Below are positions 34,939 to 44,186 of a stretch of 64,000 nucleotides of DNA, piece after piece. The stretch is taken from positions 62,001-126,000 of the forward strand of contig JACCWI010000024.1 of the NCBI GenBank assembly GCA_013697725.1, written 5' to 3'. The translations under genes were made by a program, and so were the position numbers. The notes under the pieces are model-generated. The model was given only the letters and a program-made list of their open reading frames with translations, was not told the DNA's origin and searched no databases. Source of the DNA: Tatlockia sp. (GTDB lineage Bacteria > Pseudomonadota > Gammaproteobacteria > Legionellales > Legionellaceae). Position 1 is the stretch's first letter. Each line of letters opens with the position of its first letter.

Positions 34939-36069
34939 ATGAATAACATTAGGCAATTATTAGAAAAGCTCATTAATTTTGAATCAATTACCCCTTTTGA
35001 TGCGGGTTGCCAAGAGTTCATGATAGAGTTTTTCAGTGAACTTGGTTTCCATTGTGAGCGTTTTAATTGTTCTCCAGTGAGCAATTTTTTTGCAAGAATT
35101 GGCCAAGGCGATCCTTTACTGATTTTTGCAGGCCATAGTGATGTAGTTCCAGTGGGTGACGTATCTAGCTGGGCAAGCCCTCCCTTCCTCATGACTGAAA
35201 AAAATGACCTGCTTTACGGCAGAGGTGCAGCGGATATGAAGGGTTCACTAGCAGCAATGATGGCAATGGCTGCTAATTTTGTAGGCAATTATCCTAATTT
35301 CAAAGGCAGTCTTGGTTTTTTAATAACTAGCGGTGAGGAAGGTGATGACTACGAAAAGGGTACCCCGTATGTAATGAACGAGCTCAATAAACGTAACATC
35401 AAACCTGATTTTTGCGTCATTGGCGAGCCGTCCAGCTCTAATGAACTTGGCGATGTAGTGAAAATTGGACGCCGCGGTTCTCTTACTGGAAAAATGATTT
35501 TACAAGGTCGTCAAGGCCATGTGGCCTATCCTCATTTAGCAGAAAATCCCATTCATCGCTTGAGTCCCGTCTTAGCTGAGTTGACTTCATTGGTATGGGA
35601 TCAGGGTAATCAGCATTTCCCCCCCACTTCATTTCAGATAACACATCTTCATTCCAGTGGTCAAGCCTCAAATGTTAGTCCTGGCAGTTTGGAAATGAAT
35701 TTCAATTTTCGATTTTCTACTGAGCAAACAGCGGCTAACCTGGAAAATGCAGTAGTAGCCTGTTTTAAAAAATTTAAGCTTAACCCGGAAATTAAATGGA
35801 CTTTAAGCGGCGAGCCTTTTTTAACCGCTAAAGGTTTGTTGCTCGAAAGTACAGTCAATGCAATTGAACAAATTACTGAGCGAAGTCCAGAACTATCAAC
35901 CTCGGGTGGTACTTCCGATGGCCGATTTATAGCGCCCTACGGTGTTGAAGTAGTTGAATTAGGTCCGCTCAATGCAACTATTCATCAAGTTAATGAAAGT
36001 GTATCTTTAGCCGATTTAGAGCGCTTGGCAAAGATTTATTATCATATTTGCGAGCAACTTATAACTTAA
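34939..36069 (+). CDS. dapE: Succinyl-diaminopimelate desuccinylase DapE
   Basis: Di-zinc M20 hydrolase removing succinate to give LL-diaminopimelate. The 376-aa product has metal ligands in FAGHSDVVPVGD, GRGAADMKGS and the catalytic SGEEGDD, the dimerisation domain with QGRQGHVAYPHLAENP, and the closing TSGGTSDGRFIAPYG and VELGPLNATIHQVNE. AGGGGTATTAAT precedes the ATG. Directly follows dapD. Its last four bases overlap the end of the convergent symporter gene. Confidence 0.96.
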   Translation: MNNIRQLLEKLINFESITPFDAGCQEFMIEFFSELGFHCERFNCSPVSNFFARIGQGDPLLIFAGHSDVVPVGDVSSWASPPFLMTEKNDLLYGRGAADMKGSLAAMMAMAANFVGNYPNFKGSLGFLITSGEEGDDYEKGTPYVMNELNKRNIKPDFCVIGEPSSSNELGDVVKIGRRGSLTGKMILQGRQGHVAYPHLAENPIHRLSPVLAELTSLVWDQGNQHFPPTSFQITHLHSSGQASNVSPGSLEMNFNFRFSTEQTAANLENAVVACFKKFKLNPEIKWTLSGEPFLTAKGLLLESTVNAIEQITERSPELSTSGGTSDGRFIAPYGVEVVELGPLNATIHQVNESVSLADLERLAKIYYHICEQLIT

Positions 36070-37346
36070 ACTAAAGTTAGCTCATCCTCAATTTGAATGG
36101 ATTGAGGAATTACTGTTTCGTCTTGCTTTAGCTTTTCATCAACTACAATAGCAACACAGGAATCAGACCATACATTAAGTGAGGTCTCAAGCATATCTAT
36201 TAACGTATAAAAAGGTAAGATAATTCCCATCAAAGTAATAGGTACATTCATTGAAGCTAGCAAACTTGCACTGAGGAAAAAGCAACCCATCGGCACGCCG
36301 GCATTTCCAATTGCTGCAATGGTTGCTATCACCACCCACAAACCCATCATTGCTAAAGTCACTTCATGACCATTATTTTGCATCAAATAGATAACTGTTG
36401 TAAAAATAAAAGCCGCACAGCCATTCATATTTAAACTCGTGCATAGCGGCAATACAAAACGGCTTACTTCAGGACGCACCTTTAAATTTTTCTCAGCAGT
36501 TTCCATTGTTACGGGTAAAGTTCCTACTGAGGATTTAGAGAAGAATGCCACTGATAAAGCCGGCAACATGCCCTTCATAGCAGCAAAAGGTTTTATTCCT
36601 TGTAGTTTTAACCACAACGGAAGAATTACAAATCCCTGAATTAAATTGGCGAGAACAATAATGAGCAAATATTTAGCAATGCCAATGATAGCCAAACCAC
36701 CGCGTAATTGCACGACTGTTGAAGTTATAAAACCATAGAGGCCTAGAGGTAGAATGGTAATGACCCAATTGGTAATAACCATAAACAAGCCGTGAGCGCC
36801 ACGAAAAAATTGAGTAATGGTATTCCTGGCTTCCTTCTCTGGAATATAACGTATTGCTATACCCACCACTATTCCGAGAAGCAAAACAGTTATTACTTGA
36901 TGTTCTAAAAAAGGTTCCAGGATAGTTGAAGGAATAAGATTAGCTAAATGCTGGAAATAGTTAAAATTATCCATCTGTGTCATTACTGTCGTCGTCTTTG
37001 GCTTCACAACAGTGATTAAACCGGGGTGGATAATTAAGTAAAGTATGCAGCTAATTGCAGCCGCGATGAAAGTCGTACCTAATGTATAAGTCATTGCGCG
37101 TCGCCAAACTGTCCGCAACAATCCATCAGCTCGATAATTTGCGATGGTAACAATGATTGATAAAGCAATGATAGGCAAGCTTATGCATTTGAAAATCTTG
37201 ATAAAGATATCTGCAATAAACAAACCGAAATTTTTTAATAAGGGAAAGTCAGAATAACCGCTAAGGATGCCAAGCAAAATCATCACAGCATAAATAACAG
37301 GAGTTGATAACCAAATTTTTTTAGTAGAACCAGGATCTGTGTGCAT
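36066..37346 (-). CDS. Dicarboxylate/amino-acid:cation symporter (DAACS family)
   Basis: A 426-aa transporter with about eight helices and two hairpins. The second hairpin region reads FFSKSSVGTLPVTMETAEKN, and helix 7 carries NMNGCAAF where the family has NMDGT, an unusual substitution at a Na-binding site. The N-terminal helix order and the C-terminal DMLETSLNVWSDSCVAIVVDE fit the family. The ATG at 37344-37346 has AAGGG nine nt upstream; a longer frame to 37394 lacks a ribosome site. Substrate (dicarboxylate, Glu/Asp or Ser/Thr) is not clear. Confidence 0.88.
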   Translation of the reverse strand: MHTDPGSTKKIWLSTPVIYAVMILLGILSGYSDFPLLKNFGLFIADIFIKIFKCISLPIIALSIIVTIANYRADGLLRTVWRRAMTYTLGTTFIAAAISCILYLIIHPGLITVVKPKTTTVMTQMDNFNYFQHLANLIPSTILEPFLEHQVITVLLLGIVVGIAIRYIPEKEARNTITQFFRGAHGLFMVITNWVITILPLGLYGFITSTVVQLRGGLAIIGIAKYLLIIVLANLIQGFVILPLWLKLQGIKPFAAMKGMLPALSVAFFSKSSVGTLPVTMETAEKNLKVRPEVSRFVLPLCTSLNMNGCAAFIFTTVIYLMQNNGHEVTLAMMGLWVVIATIAAIGNAGVPMGCFFLSASLLASMNVPITLMGIILPFYTLIDMLETSLNVWSDSCVAIVVDEKLKQDETVIPQSIQIEDELTLV

Positions 37347-37568
37347 GAATTTAACCCTTATAGAATTTAAAAGACTTAGGCCGGGGGATTGCAATCAGCA
37401 ACAACAGCAACTTGTTGGAATATCTAAGTTGATATGGATTGAATTGAGTAGCCCTATTAAGTCTTTCATAATCACCATTTGGTTATATTTTGTACATAAA
37501 GATCACATATTATCATATTTAAAATTGGAGTCAAGTCTGTTTCAGTGATAAAGCTTATCATCTCAAGA

Positions 37569-38660
37569 CTAATTTAACTCTAAACTTTTTTGCTTTACAA
37601 AATTTAGTTGTTTCCGCTTTAACTCAATAATGCGGCGATAAGCTTGCTCGATTCTTCTTTTTTCAATACGATTTTTTTGAACAAGAGCCTCTATTCTATC
37701 AATAAGTTCAGAAGCACTAATATCTCCTAGCTGGTTTGCAAAAATCATCATGTCAGCGCCCGCATTAATAGTTAACCTTAATGCATCGTCAATTGTATAA
37801 TGATTGGAGATTGCTTGCATTTGTAAATCATCGCTAATAATTAATCCCTCAAACCCTAATTCTTCCCTTAATAAACCGGTTAACATTAGATGGGACAAGG
37901 TCGCAGGTAAGCCAGATTCGTCGAGCTGACGATTAATTACATGAGCCGTCATTATCATCACAGGTAATTCAGATTTTGGAATTAATAAAGAATAGGGTTC
38001 AAGTTCTTTGCTCTGAAAAGTTTCAGTAGTATCAACAAAACCTTGATGAGTATCGCCAACAGCACTGCCATGGCCTGGGAAATGTTTATAAGAGCAACTT
38101 AAACCATGTGCTGCAAAAACTTCAACAAAGATACTGGCAGCTCGCGCAACCTGGTTTGGTTCTGCTGAAAAACTACGGCCAAGCTTGCCGATAATACCCT
38201 GCTCTTCATTTAAATTCAGGTCGACAAGGGGAGCAAAATTTAGGTTAAAACCTAGATCTTGCAACATTTCTGCCATTTTAGTTAGCTCTAATTGTAGGTC
38301 TTTATCAGTTAACCTGGACAATTCAGAAGGTTTTTGTGTCTTAAAGCATCCTTCAATTTCTTTCAGGCGGTCAACTGCACCGCCTTCATAATCAATCGCT
38401 ATAAAAGGCTCTAAGCCCTCTGCACGACTAAAGGCTGATACTTGTGCATGGCTCTTAAGTTGCGAAGTTAAATTTTTTATTTGCGCTTGATTGATTAAGT
38501 TCTTACCAGGCTGATTAGTCCTTAAGTCATAATCAAAGAGCAGAACACCGCCAAGACTTTCGTTAGATAACCAATTAGCAACCGGGGATTGTTCGTCAAT
38601 GACTGTTCCTGAAAAACCCAGGATTAACATTTGTCCGATTTGCTGTCTTAAGCTGGTCAA
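37569..38660 (-). CDS. nagZ: Beta-N-acetylhexosaminidase, GH3 (NagZ-like)
   Basis: GH3 glycosidase of 363 aa, acting in peptidoglycan recycling by cleaving GlcNAc from anhydromuropeptides. Visible: FIAIDYEGGAVDRL, LNFAPLVDLN, the NagZ loop KHFPGHGSAVGDTH with the catalytic His/Asp dyad, MIMTAHVI, and the nucleophile Asp in LIISDDLQMQAI. No clear signal peptide, as for cytosolic NagZ. Somewhat longer than E. coli NagZ, with an N-terminal insert around residues 50-75. Single gene. Confidence 0.9.
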   Translation of the reverse strand: MTSLRQQIGQMLILGFSGTVIDEQSPVANWLSNESLGGVLLFDYDLRTNQPGKNLINQAQIKNLTSQLKSHAQVSAFSRAEGLEPFIAIDYEGGAVDRLKEIEGCFKTQKPSELSRLTDKDLQLELTKMAEMLQDLGFNLNFAPLVDLNLNEEQGIIGKLGRSFSAEPNQVARAASIFVEVFAAHGLSCSYKHFPGHGSAVGDTHQGFVDTTETFQSKELEPYSLLIPKSELPVMIMTAHVINRQLDESGLPATLSHLMLTGLLREELGFEGLIISDDLQMQAISNHYTIDDALRLTINAGADMMIFANQLGDISASELIDRIEALVQKNRIEKRRIEQAYRRIIELKRKQLNFVKQKSLELN

Positions 38661-38828
38661 ATCAAGCCCCTATTTTTATATATGATTTTTAAGCGATCAT
38701 ACACAAAGGCCTGGTCTTCTGCCAAGATAAATAATTTCTATTCGCTACGGTTTGCACTGTGTAAAATGTTTGTATTCAAGCATTAACAGCTGGGTGATTA
38801 GAGGCCTCAATGGGCAGGTGGTGAATCC

Positions 38829-38840
38829 CGAGAGCTCTCG
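38829..38840. repeat. 12-bp palindrome within a possible REP-like element
   Basis: CGAGAGCTCTCG is a perfect palindrome in a 240-bp gap without genes. Its right flank CTTTGCTCGAGATGAC resembles the short interspersed palindromic repeats common in bacterial intergenic regions. One copy in the window is not enough to call a repeat family. No other feature is visible at 38661-38901. Confidence 0.3.
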
Positions 38841-38901
38841 CTTTGCTCGAGATGACTGCTTATTACCGCATAGGCGATTTTGTTATAAATCAATTTAATT
38901 C

Positions 38902-39366
38902 TCACTCCGCTTTCACTTTAACCGGGGAAATTGAGGGAATATCGAGGAAATCACATCTACAATCCCCTGCTGCATGAGGAGGAAAAGGAACTCCTGCAAA
39001 GGCAGAGGGGAAACAAACTGGAATGTCCCAAGCACTTTCTTTAGCGCCAATTTGATCAGGTAAAGTCCAGTAATGAATGGCCATATAACTTTTTCCCTTA
39101 TCACTCTCCCAAAAGATAGGTTGAAAACTGGCCTGATAGATTAGTTTAGTGCCTGGCTCACAGTCAAAAGCTTGTCTAGCCCAGGATTTACCCTTGGCAG
39201 CCGACACGGAAGTCAGGAGCTTGTTAGATGCGGCATTTAACACATTTAATTTGACTTCATAATTAGTCCAGCAACTATCTTTTACCAAGGTAAGATAACA
39301 TTGGAATGCAAAAGATTCGCTTGAGAAAGGGATTAAAAACAGTAAACATGCCTGTTTTAATTTCAT
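38902..39366 (-). CDS. Hypothetical periplasmic protein, 154 aa
   Basis: Signal peptide MKLKQACLLFLIPFSSESFA followed by a Cys-containing mature domain (six or so Cys, including QCYLTLVKDSCW and GDCRCDF), suggesting disulfides in the periplasm. WTLPDQIGAKESAWDIPVCFP is a conserved-looking core. I recall similar Legionellaceae proteins of unknown function but no named family. Single gene upstream (on the other strand) of the tRNA-Ser gene. Confidence 0.75.
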   Translation of the reverse strand: MKLKQACLLFLIPFSSESFAFQCYLTLVKDSCWTNYEVKLNVLNAASNKLLTSVSAAKGKSWARQAFDCEPGTKLIYQASFQPIFWESDKGKSYMAIHYWTLPDQIGAKESAWDIPVCFPSAFAGVPFPPHAAGDCRCDFLDIPSISPVKVKAE

Positions 39367-39452
39367 TGGAAACCCCTTTTTTTAGATAGAATAATTTAAT
39401 TATATATCCAGCAAGCTTGAAATGGAAAGAAGACTATTTTTCAGGTCTAAGA

Positions 39453-39479
39453 TTGCTTTCCTTAAGTCTTAGGTATATT
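39453..39479 (+). promoter_or_regulatory. Probable promoter of tRNA-Ser
   Basis: TTGCTT (39453-39458) and TATATT (39474-39479) are separated by 15 bp, followed by a GC-rich discriminator CGCGC at 39484-39488 as in stable-RNA promoters. The spacing is short, so the -35 call is tentative. Confidence 0.4.
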
Positions 39480-39493
39480 CTTTCGCGCTTGTA

Positions 39494-39581
39494 GGAGAGA
39501 TGGCCGAGCGGTTGAAGGCGCACGCCTGGAAAGTGTGTATACGGCAACGTATCGAGGGTTCGAATCCCTCTCTCTCCGCCA
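39494..39581 (+). tRNA. tRNA-Ser (anticodon GGA)
   Basis: 88-nt class II tRNA with encoded CCA. Acceptor GGAGAGA pairs with TCTCTCC, discriminator G. The anticodon stem CACGC/GTGTG encloses the loop CTGGAAA with anticodon GGA at 39528-39530. The long variable arm TATACGGCAACGTATC and T-arm GAGGGTTCGAATCCCTC are intact. Reads UCC/UCU codons. A T-rich stretch follows. Confidence 0.97.
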
Positions 39582-39715
39582 AATAAAATCTTTTTCCCTT
39601 TTTCCTAGTCAATGCAAACCTCGACGCGGTGGCAGCAACTTAATATTCACTGCTCCCTAAATGCCACAGCAGCATTTAAGATAGACTGTCGCGAGCAACC
39701 AAGCTACTTACTAAA

Positions 39716-41923
39716 CTAAATTTGCCGTCGTGCCTCCTGCACATTAGGTATCTGTTCAAGTTTAGTTAATAAACGCGAAAGACTGCCTAGGCCATCAATT
39801 TCGACCGTCAAAGTAATGAAGGTAGTATTCTCCTGCTTGTTTACTTGAGTTTGCAAGGCGTAGACATGGGCTTTTTCATTGGAAAGTAGCGAGATTATGT
39901 CTTTTAATAAAGTTGAGCGATCAAACGCTTTAATTATTATATCGACAATATAATGATCACGAGTTTTCGAGCCCCAGGTCACTTGTAAAAAGCGTTGACG
40001 ATTTTTATCACCTGCATGGATAACATTAGTACAATCTTGACGATGAACTGAAACACCTCGGCCGAGAGTGATATAACCTACCACTTCATCACCTGGGACA
40101 GGTTGACAGCAACGCGCCATATGGCTAAGCAGATTTCCCACGCCTTCAATCCGCAAATCTGATCCACGATTTTCCGGCTGGTGATAGGGTCTAGGAATGG
40201 GTAAAACTGTAGTAATTTCTGCTTCAGGCGGATTAAGACGATTAATGATTTGGCTTAGCTTAACATCTCCTCTCCCGACTGCTGCCAATAGATCATCTAG
40301 ACGCTTAAAATTAAACGAAGTAACGACCTCTTGTAAATTTTCATGCTTAATTCCTAAATTTTTTAATTCCTTATCAAGAATGTCATGACCTTCCGAGCGA
40401 TTTTTGTCGTAATCCTGCATTTTAAACCAATGCAGGACCTTTGCCTTCGCGCGTGAAGTTTTTAGATAATTATGGTGGGGATTAATCCAATCTCTTGAAG
40501 GACGAGATTCTTTGCCAGTTAATACTTCAACCTTATCGCCGGTTTTTAATTCATAGGTCAAAGGAACGATAGCGCCATTGACCTTGGCACCGCGACAGCG
40601 GTGACCAATTTGACTATGAACATGATAAGCAAAATCAAGAGGCGTTACGCCTTGCGGTAAATCAAGTACATCGCCATCAGGCGTAAACACATAGACTCTA
40701 TCTTCTAAAAATTCAGTCTCAATGGCTTCAGAAACGCCTCTTGAGGTAGCCATTTCTTTATGCCAAGCTAAAACGTCACGCAGCCATTCAATTTTGCGCT
40801 CATGACTTTCTTTTGGTTTACCGCCGCCTTCCTTGTATTTCCAATGCGCGGCGACACCCATCTCAGCCAAATCATGCATTTCAAAGGTACGAATTTGTAC
40901 TTCAAAGACACGACCCTCAGGTCCCTCAACAGCGGTATGCAAAGACTGATAGCCATTTAATTTAGGATGGATTATATAATCATCATACTCAGCCGGGATC
41001 TGTTTCCAAAAGCCATGCACCATGCCTAAGACTTCATAACACTGCTCTTTGGTTTCTACTAAAATCCTCACTGCCGTTGCGTCATAAATCTCATCCAGAG
41101 AGACGTTTTTGCGAGTCATTTTTTTGTAGATCGAGTGAATATGTTTAGAACGTCCGTAGACAGCAAAATGATGGATATCAGCTGCAGAAATTTGCTTATT
41201 TAATTCTTCAACGATTAAATCCACATAGCGATCACGTTCTAAACGTTTTGATTTTAAACCCTTGGCAATAGATTTATATTCCTCAGGATGTAAATGCCGA
41301 AAGGCTAAATCTTCCATTTCCCATTTAATAGCCCCAATTCCCAGACGATTAGCCAGAGGCGCATAAATTTCCATAGCTTCTGTAGCTATCAGTTTACGCA
41401 TGGATTCTGGTAACTGAGATGATGCGCGTAGAACACAAAGACGTTCTGCTAATTTAATCAGTACGACCCGCACATCATCCACCATGGCAAGTAACATTTT
41501 ACGAACGTTATCAATCTGATGTTTATTTTGTGGATAGCGATTAAGGGCCTGTAAATTGTGCATCGCAGACATTTTTTCAATGCCTTTGACTAGTTTAGCA
41601 ATATTTGAGCCTAATTGTTCTTCTACATCATCCAGTGAGAGATCAGCATAATGCACATTTTCAAAGATAATCGCGGCGGTTAAGGTCTCTTGATCCACTT
41701 CAAGGTCGGCCAGTACATCAGCCATAGTTAAACCTTGCTGCAAACAGGAAATGCCGGTTTCTGTCGCATGATCCTGGCCTGCTAACTGACTTAAGGTGCA
41801 GGCATTACGAATTAGGCCCAAGTCTTGAAAATATCCTTTTGTTCCTAATTGATGGAGCCATTGCTCAACATCAACAACACCGGCCTCACTTAGCCAGGGA
41901 GTATGTTCTTTCACCTTAACCAT
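39716..41923 (-). CDS. relA: GTP pyrophosphokinase RelA
   Basis: Ribosome-bound (p)ppGpp synthetase. From the ATG at 41921-41923 (MVKVKEHTP) the product is 735 aa. Domains: an HD-like N-domain in which the hydrolase HD motif is degenerate (ENVHYADLS), as in gammaproteobacterial RelA; a synthetase domain from about 230 with GRSKHIHSIYKKM and HPKLNGYQSLHTAVEGPEG; TGS domain (VYVFTPDGDVLDLPQGVTPLDFAY); a Cys-rich CHC region (MARCCQPVPGD); and a C-terminal ACT domain. The start overlaps the rlmD stop by 8 bp. In Legionella RelA triggers the switch to the transmissive phase. Confidence 0.95.
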   Translation of the reverse strand: MVKVKEHTPWLSEAGVVDVEQWLHQLGTKGYFQDLGLIRNACTLSQLAGQDHATETGISCLQQGLTMADVLADLEVDQETLTAAIIFENVHYADLSLDDVEEQLGSNIAKLVKGIEKMSAMHNLQALNRYPQNKHQIDNVRKMLLAMVDDVRVVLIKLAERLCVLRASSQLPESMRKLIATEAMEIYAPLANRLGIGAIKWEMEDLAFRHLHPEEYKSIAKGLKSKRLERDRYVDLIVEELNKQISAADIHHFAVYGRSKHIHSIYKKMTRKNVSLDEIYDATAVRILVETKEQCYEVLGMVHGFWKQIPAEYDDYIIHPKLNGYQSLHTAVEGPEGRVFEVQIRTFEMHDLAEMGVAAHWKYKEGGGKPKESHERKIEWLRDVLAWHKEMATSRGVSEAIETEFLEDRVYVFTPDGDVLDLPQGVTPLDFAYHVHSQIGHRCRGAKVNGAIVPLTYELKTGDKVEVLTGKESRPSRDWINPHHNYLKTSRAKAKVLHWFKMQDYDKNRSEGHDILDKELKNLGIKHENLQEVVTSFNFKRLDDLLAAVGRGDVKLSQIINRLNPPEAEITTVLPIPRPYHQPENRGSDLRIEGVGNLLSHMARCCQPVPGDEVVGYITLGRGVSVHRQDCTNVIHAGDKNRQRFLQVTWGSKTRDHYIVDIIIKAFDRSTLLKDIISLLSNEKAHVYALQTQVNKQENTTFITLTVEIDGLGSLSRLLTKLEQIPNVQEARRQI

Positions 41924-43265
41924 AAGACTTATCCTTCTCAAATAAAGCGATAGATTCGACATGTGCTGTATGTGGAAACATATCCATAACGCCAGCTGCG
42001 CTTAATCGAAATCCTTTTTGATTGACTAATATTTCGCTATCCCTTGCCAAGGTTGCAGGGTTGCAGGAAACATAAACAATGCGCTTAAGGTTTAATTTAT
42101 TAATATTTTTTACTAATTCAAGTGCCCCCGAACGCGGCGGATCTAATAGCAATTTAGTAAAGGTTTTATCTTTAAGTTCCGCTAAGGCAGTAGGAACTTC
42201 TAAATTGGCACAAAAAAATTCGGTATTGCTGAGGCCGTTAGTTTTGGCATTCATACGTGCTCGAGTCACCATTGATTCAGAGCCTTCAACACCCACTACT
42301 TTCATACAGTATTTTGCTATAGGCAGTGAAAAATTACCTAAACCACAATACAAATCCAATACTCGATCACTGTGGCTAAGGGCTAATAATTCAAGTGCTC
42401 GTGTGATCATAAGGCGATTTAAGCCAGAATTGACCTGGGTAAAATCACTGGGGTGAAACTGAAACTGCAGTTCTTCTTGCGGCAGAGCATAGCTTAAAAA
42501 TTCGCTAGCCCCTTCCGGATAAAAAAGATAAATCGATTCCGTAGAACCCGGTTGTAAAAAAAGACGAAATTGTGATTGACGGCCGAAATTACGCAAGCGC
42601 TCTTCGTCAGCAGGGCTTAAAGGTTCAAGGTTGCGAAAAATTAGCGCTAGGTCCTCATCTCCAGCGGCAACTTCAATCTGAGCAATCGCATCCAAATTCT
42701 CAAAGGAATTTAGCAGTGCACGAAGATTAGTTAGTTGGCTGTCAACCTGTGAATTAAGTATAGGGCAATGATTAATATTAGTTATAAAGCGAGGATTAGC
42801 TCTGTCTCTGAAACCAAAACTTAAAGCTTGTTTATTTTTCATAAAGCGCGCACTTAATCGTGCTTTATTACGATAATTCCAACTTCGGGAAAACAAAGGC
42901 TTGAGAATTTTATCCGGCTGACAATGTCCAATTCGTGCAAGCAAATCGAGTAGCAAGGCTTGTTTTTCATGAATTTGAGTTTGTTCATCCAGATGTTGCA
43001 ATGAGCAGCCGCCACACTGGGAATAATGCAAACAACGCGGCTCAACTCGATTTGGCGAAGCTGTAATTATAGAACTTACCTGACCTTCATCATAATCGCG
43101 TTTAACGCGAGTATAACGAAAATTGACGGTTTCACCGGGCAAAGCACCCCCAATAAAGGTTGCTTTGCCCAAAATTCGAGCCAAACCTCGTCCATCGTGA
43201 CTAAATTTTTCAATCTCAGCTCTCGCTGTAATTGTAGGTATTTTGGGCCGATTTTTTCTAGTCAT
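41916..43265 (-). CDS. rlmD: 23S rRNA (uracil1939-C5)-methyltransferase RlmD
   Basis: SAM-dependent methyltransferase with an iron-sulfur cluster. The 449-aa product has a TRAM domain (FSHDGRGLARILGKATFIGGALPGE), cluster ligands C-x5-C-x2-C in CLHYSQCGGC with a further Cys in HCPIL, the SAM site DLYCGLGNFSLPIA, and the catalytic region LDPPRSGA and VSCNPATLARD. The order rlmD-relA is the same as in E. coli. A 19-bp palindrome lies 27 nt before the ATG. Confidence 0.95.
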   Translation of the reverse strand: MTRKNRPKIPTITARAEIEKFSHDGRGLARILGKATFIGGALPGETVNFRYTRVKRDYDEGQVSSIITASPNRVEPRCLHYSQCGGCSLQHLDEQTQIHEKQALLLDLLARIGHCQPDKILKPLFSRSWNYRNKARLSARFMKNKQALSFGFRDRANPRFITNINHCPILNSQVDSQLTNLRALLNSFENLDAIAQIEVAAGDEDLALIFRNLEPLSPADEERLRNFGRQSQFRLFLQPGSTESIYLFYPEGASEFLSYALPQEELQFQFHPSDFTQVNSGLNRLMITRALELLALSHSDRVLDLYCGLGNFSLPIAKYCMKVVGVEGSESMVTRARMNAKTNGLSNTEFFCANLEVPTALAELKDKTFTKLLLDPPRSGALELVKNINKLNLKRIVYVSCNPATLARDSEILVNQKGFRLSAAGVMDMFPHTAHVESIALFEKDKSYG

Positions 43266-43291
43266 TATTAATTTTTAAGCGGATTAGAACT

Positions 43292-43310
43292 GTTCCTTCA
43301 TTGAAGGAAC
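43292..43310. promoter_or_regulatory. 19-bp palindrome upstream of rlmD
   Basis: GTTCCTTCA and TGAAGGAAC flank a single T: an almost gapless palindrome 27 nt before the rlmD start and about 100 nt after the rluB stop. The short loop and missing T-tract argue against a simple terminator; an operator or a leader hairpin for rlmD-relA is possible. Confidence 0.4.
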
Positions 43311-43412
43311 AAGGGAGCCAAGGATACCACAGGCAATTTAGCGATGCCATGTGAAAATTTAGAACAGGCTGCATTCGTTGAGATCTTGCAAAATTATCTG
43401 TGGATTTTGTAG

Positions 43413-44186
43413 TTAATCCCAATTGATTTTTTTTCCTTTATCACCCTTGGGATCTGTTAGTAAAGTTAAAAAACTTTCGACTTCTTTCAAAGTTAATTCT
43501 TTATAGTCACCCCGTGCAAGGTAACGAGGCATGGTTAACTGACCATAACGTATACGTATGAGCCGACTCACTTCAAGACCTTGCGATTGCCATAAACGAC
43601 GTACTTCGCGGTTACGCCCCTCAGTTAGGATTACGTTATACCAACTATTAGCCCCTTCCCCGCCTTTAAAATCTATTCGTTTAAATTTTGCCTTGCCATC
43701 CTCTAACTCAACACCTTTGAGCAAATTTTTAATCACGTCCTCACTAACTTGACCATGTACACGCACAGAATATTCTCTTTCCAAGGCAAATTTGGGATGC
43801 ATTAATCGATTGGCTAACTCACCATCATTAGTGAAGATTAAAAGCCCGGATGTATTGATATCCAAACGCCCTACTTGTACCCAACGCCCCTGCTTTAACG
43901 GAGGTAATTTATCAAATACCGTATTGGAATGTTTAGGATCATTTCGACTTGAAATTTCACCCACGGGTTTATGGTAAATCATAATCCTTGTATTTAATTT
44001 ATCTTTTAAGGGATTTTTTATTAACTTACCCTTAACATAGATATTATCCTCAGCCGTTGCACCATCGCCTAACTTGGCCACATTACCATTTACAGAGACC
44101 ATACCCTGCTCAATCCAGCGCTCCATTTCTCGCCTGGAACCTAGACCTAACTGACTCAATATTTTTTGTAAACGTTCACTACTCAT
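43413..44186 (-). CDS. rluB: 23S rRNA pseudouridine2605 synthase RluB family
   Basis: A 257-aa RsuA-family pseudouridine synthase. An S4 domain (RLQKILSQLGLGSRREMERWI) precedes the catalytic domain with VGRLDINTSGLLIFTNDGEL, holding the catalytic Asp, and the C-terminal TEGRNREVRRLWQSQGLEVSRLIRI typical of RluB. The ATG overlaps the scpB stop as ATGA. Last gene of a six-gene operon; scpAB-rluB linkage is conserved widely. Confidence 0.93.
   Translation of the reverse strand: MSSERLQKILSQLGLGSRREMERWIEQGMVSVNGNVAKLGDGATAEDNIYVKGKLIKNPLKDKLNTRIMIYHKPVGEISSRNDPKHSNTVFDKLPPLKQGRWVQVGRLDINTSGLLIFTNDGELANRLMHPKFALEREYSVRVHGQVSEDVIKNLLKGVELEDGKAKFKRIDFKGGEGANSWYNVILTEGRNREVRRLWQSQGLEVSRLIRIRYGQLTMPRYLARGDYKELTLKEVESFLTLLTDPKGDKGKKINWD

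Noticed and set aside
37339..37548. A 69-codon plus-strand frame upstream of the symporter
   Set aside because: It overlaps the symporter start and its promoter region, and its product (QQQQQ run, no domain) looks like translated non-coding DNA.
38815..38870. A mobile element (MITE) around the CGAGAGCTCTCG palindrome
   Set aside because: No terminal repeats or target duplications are seen and only one copy occurs in the window.
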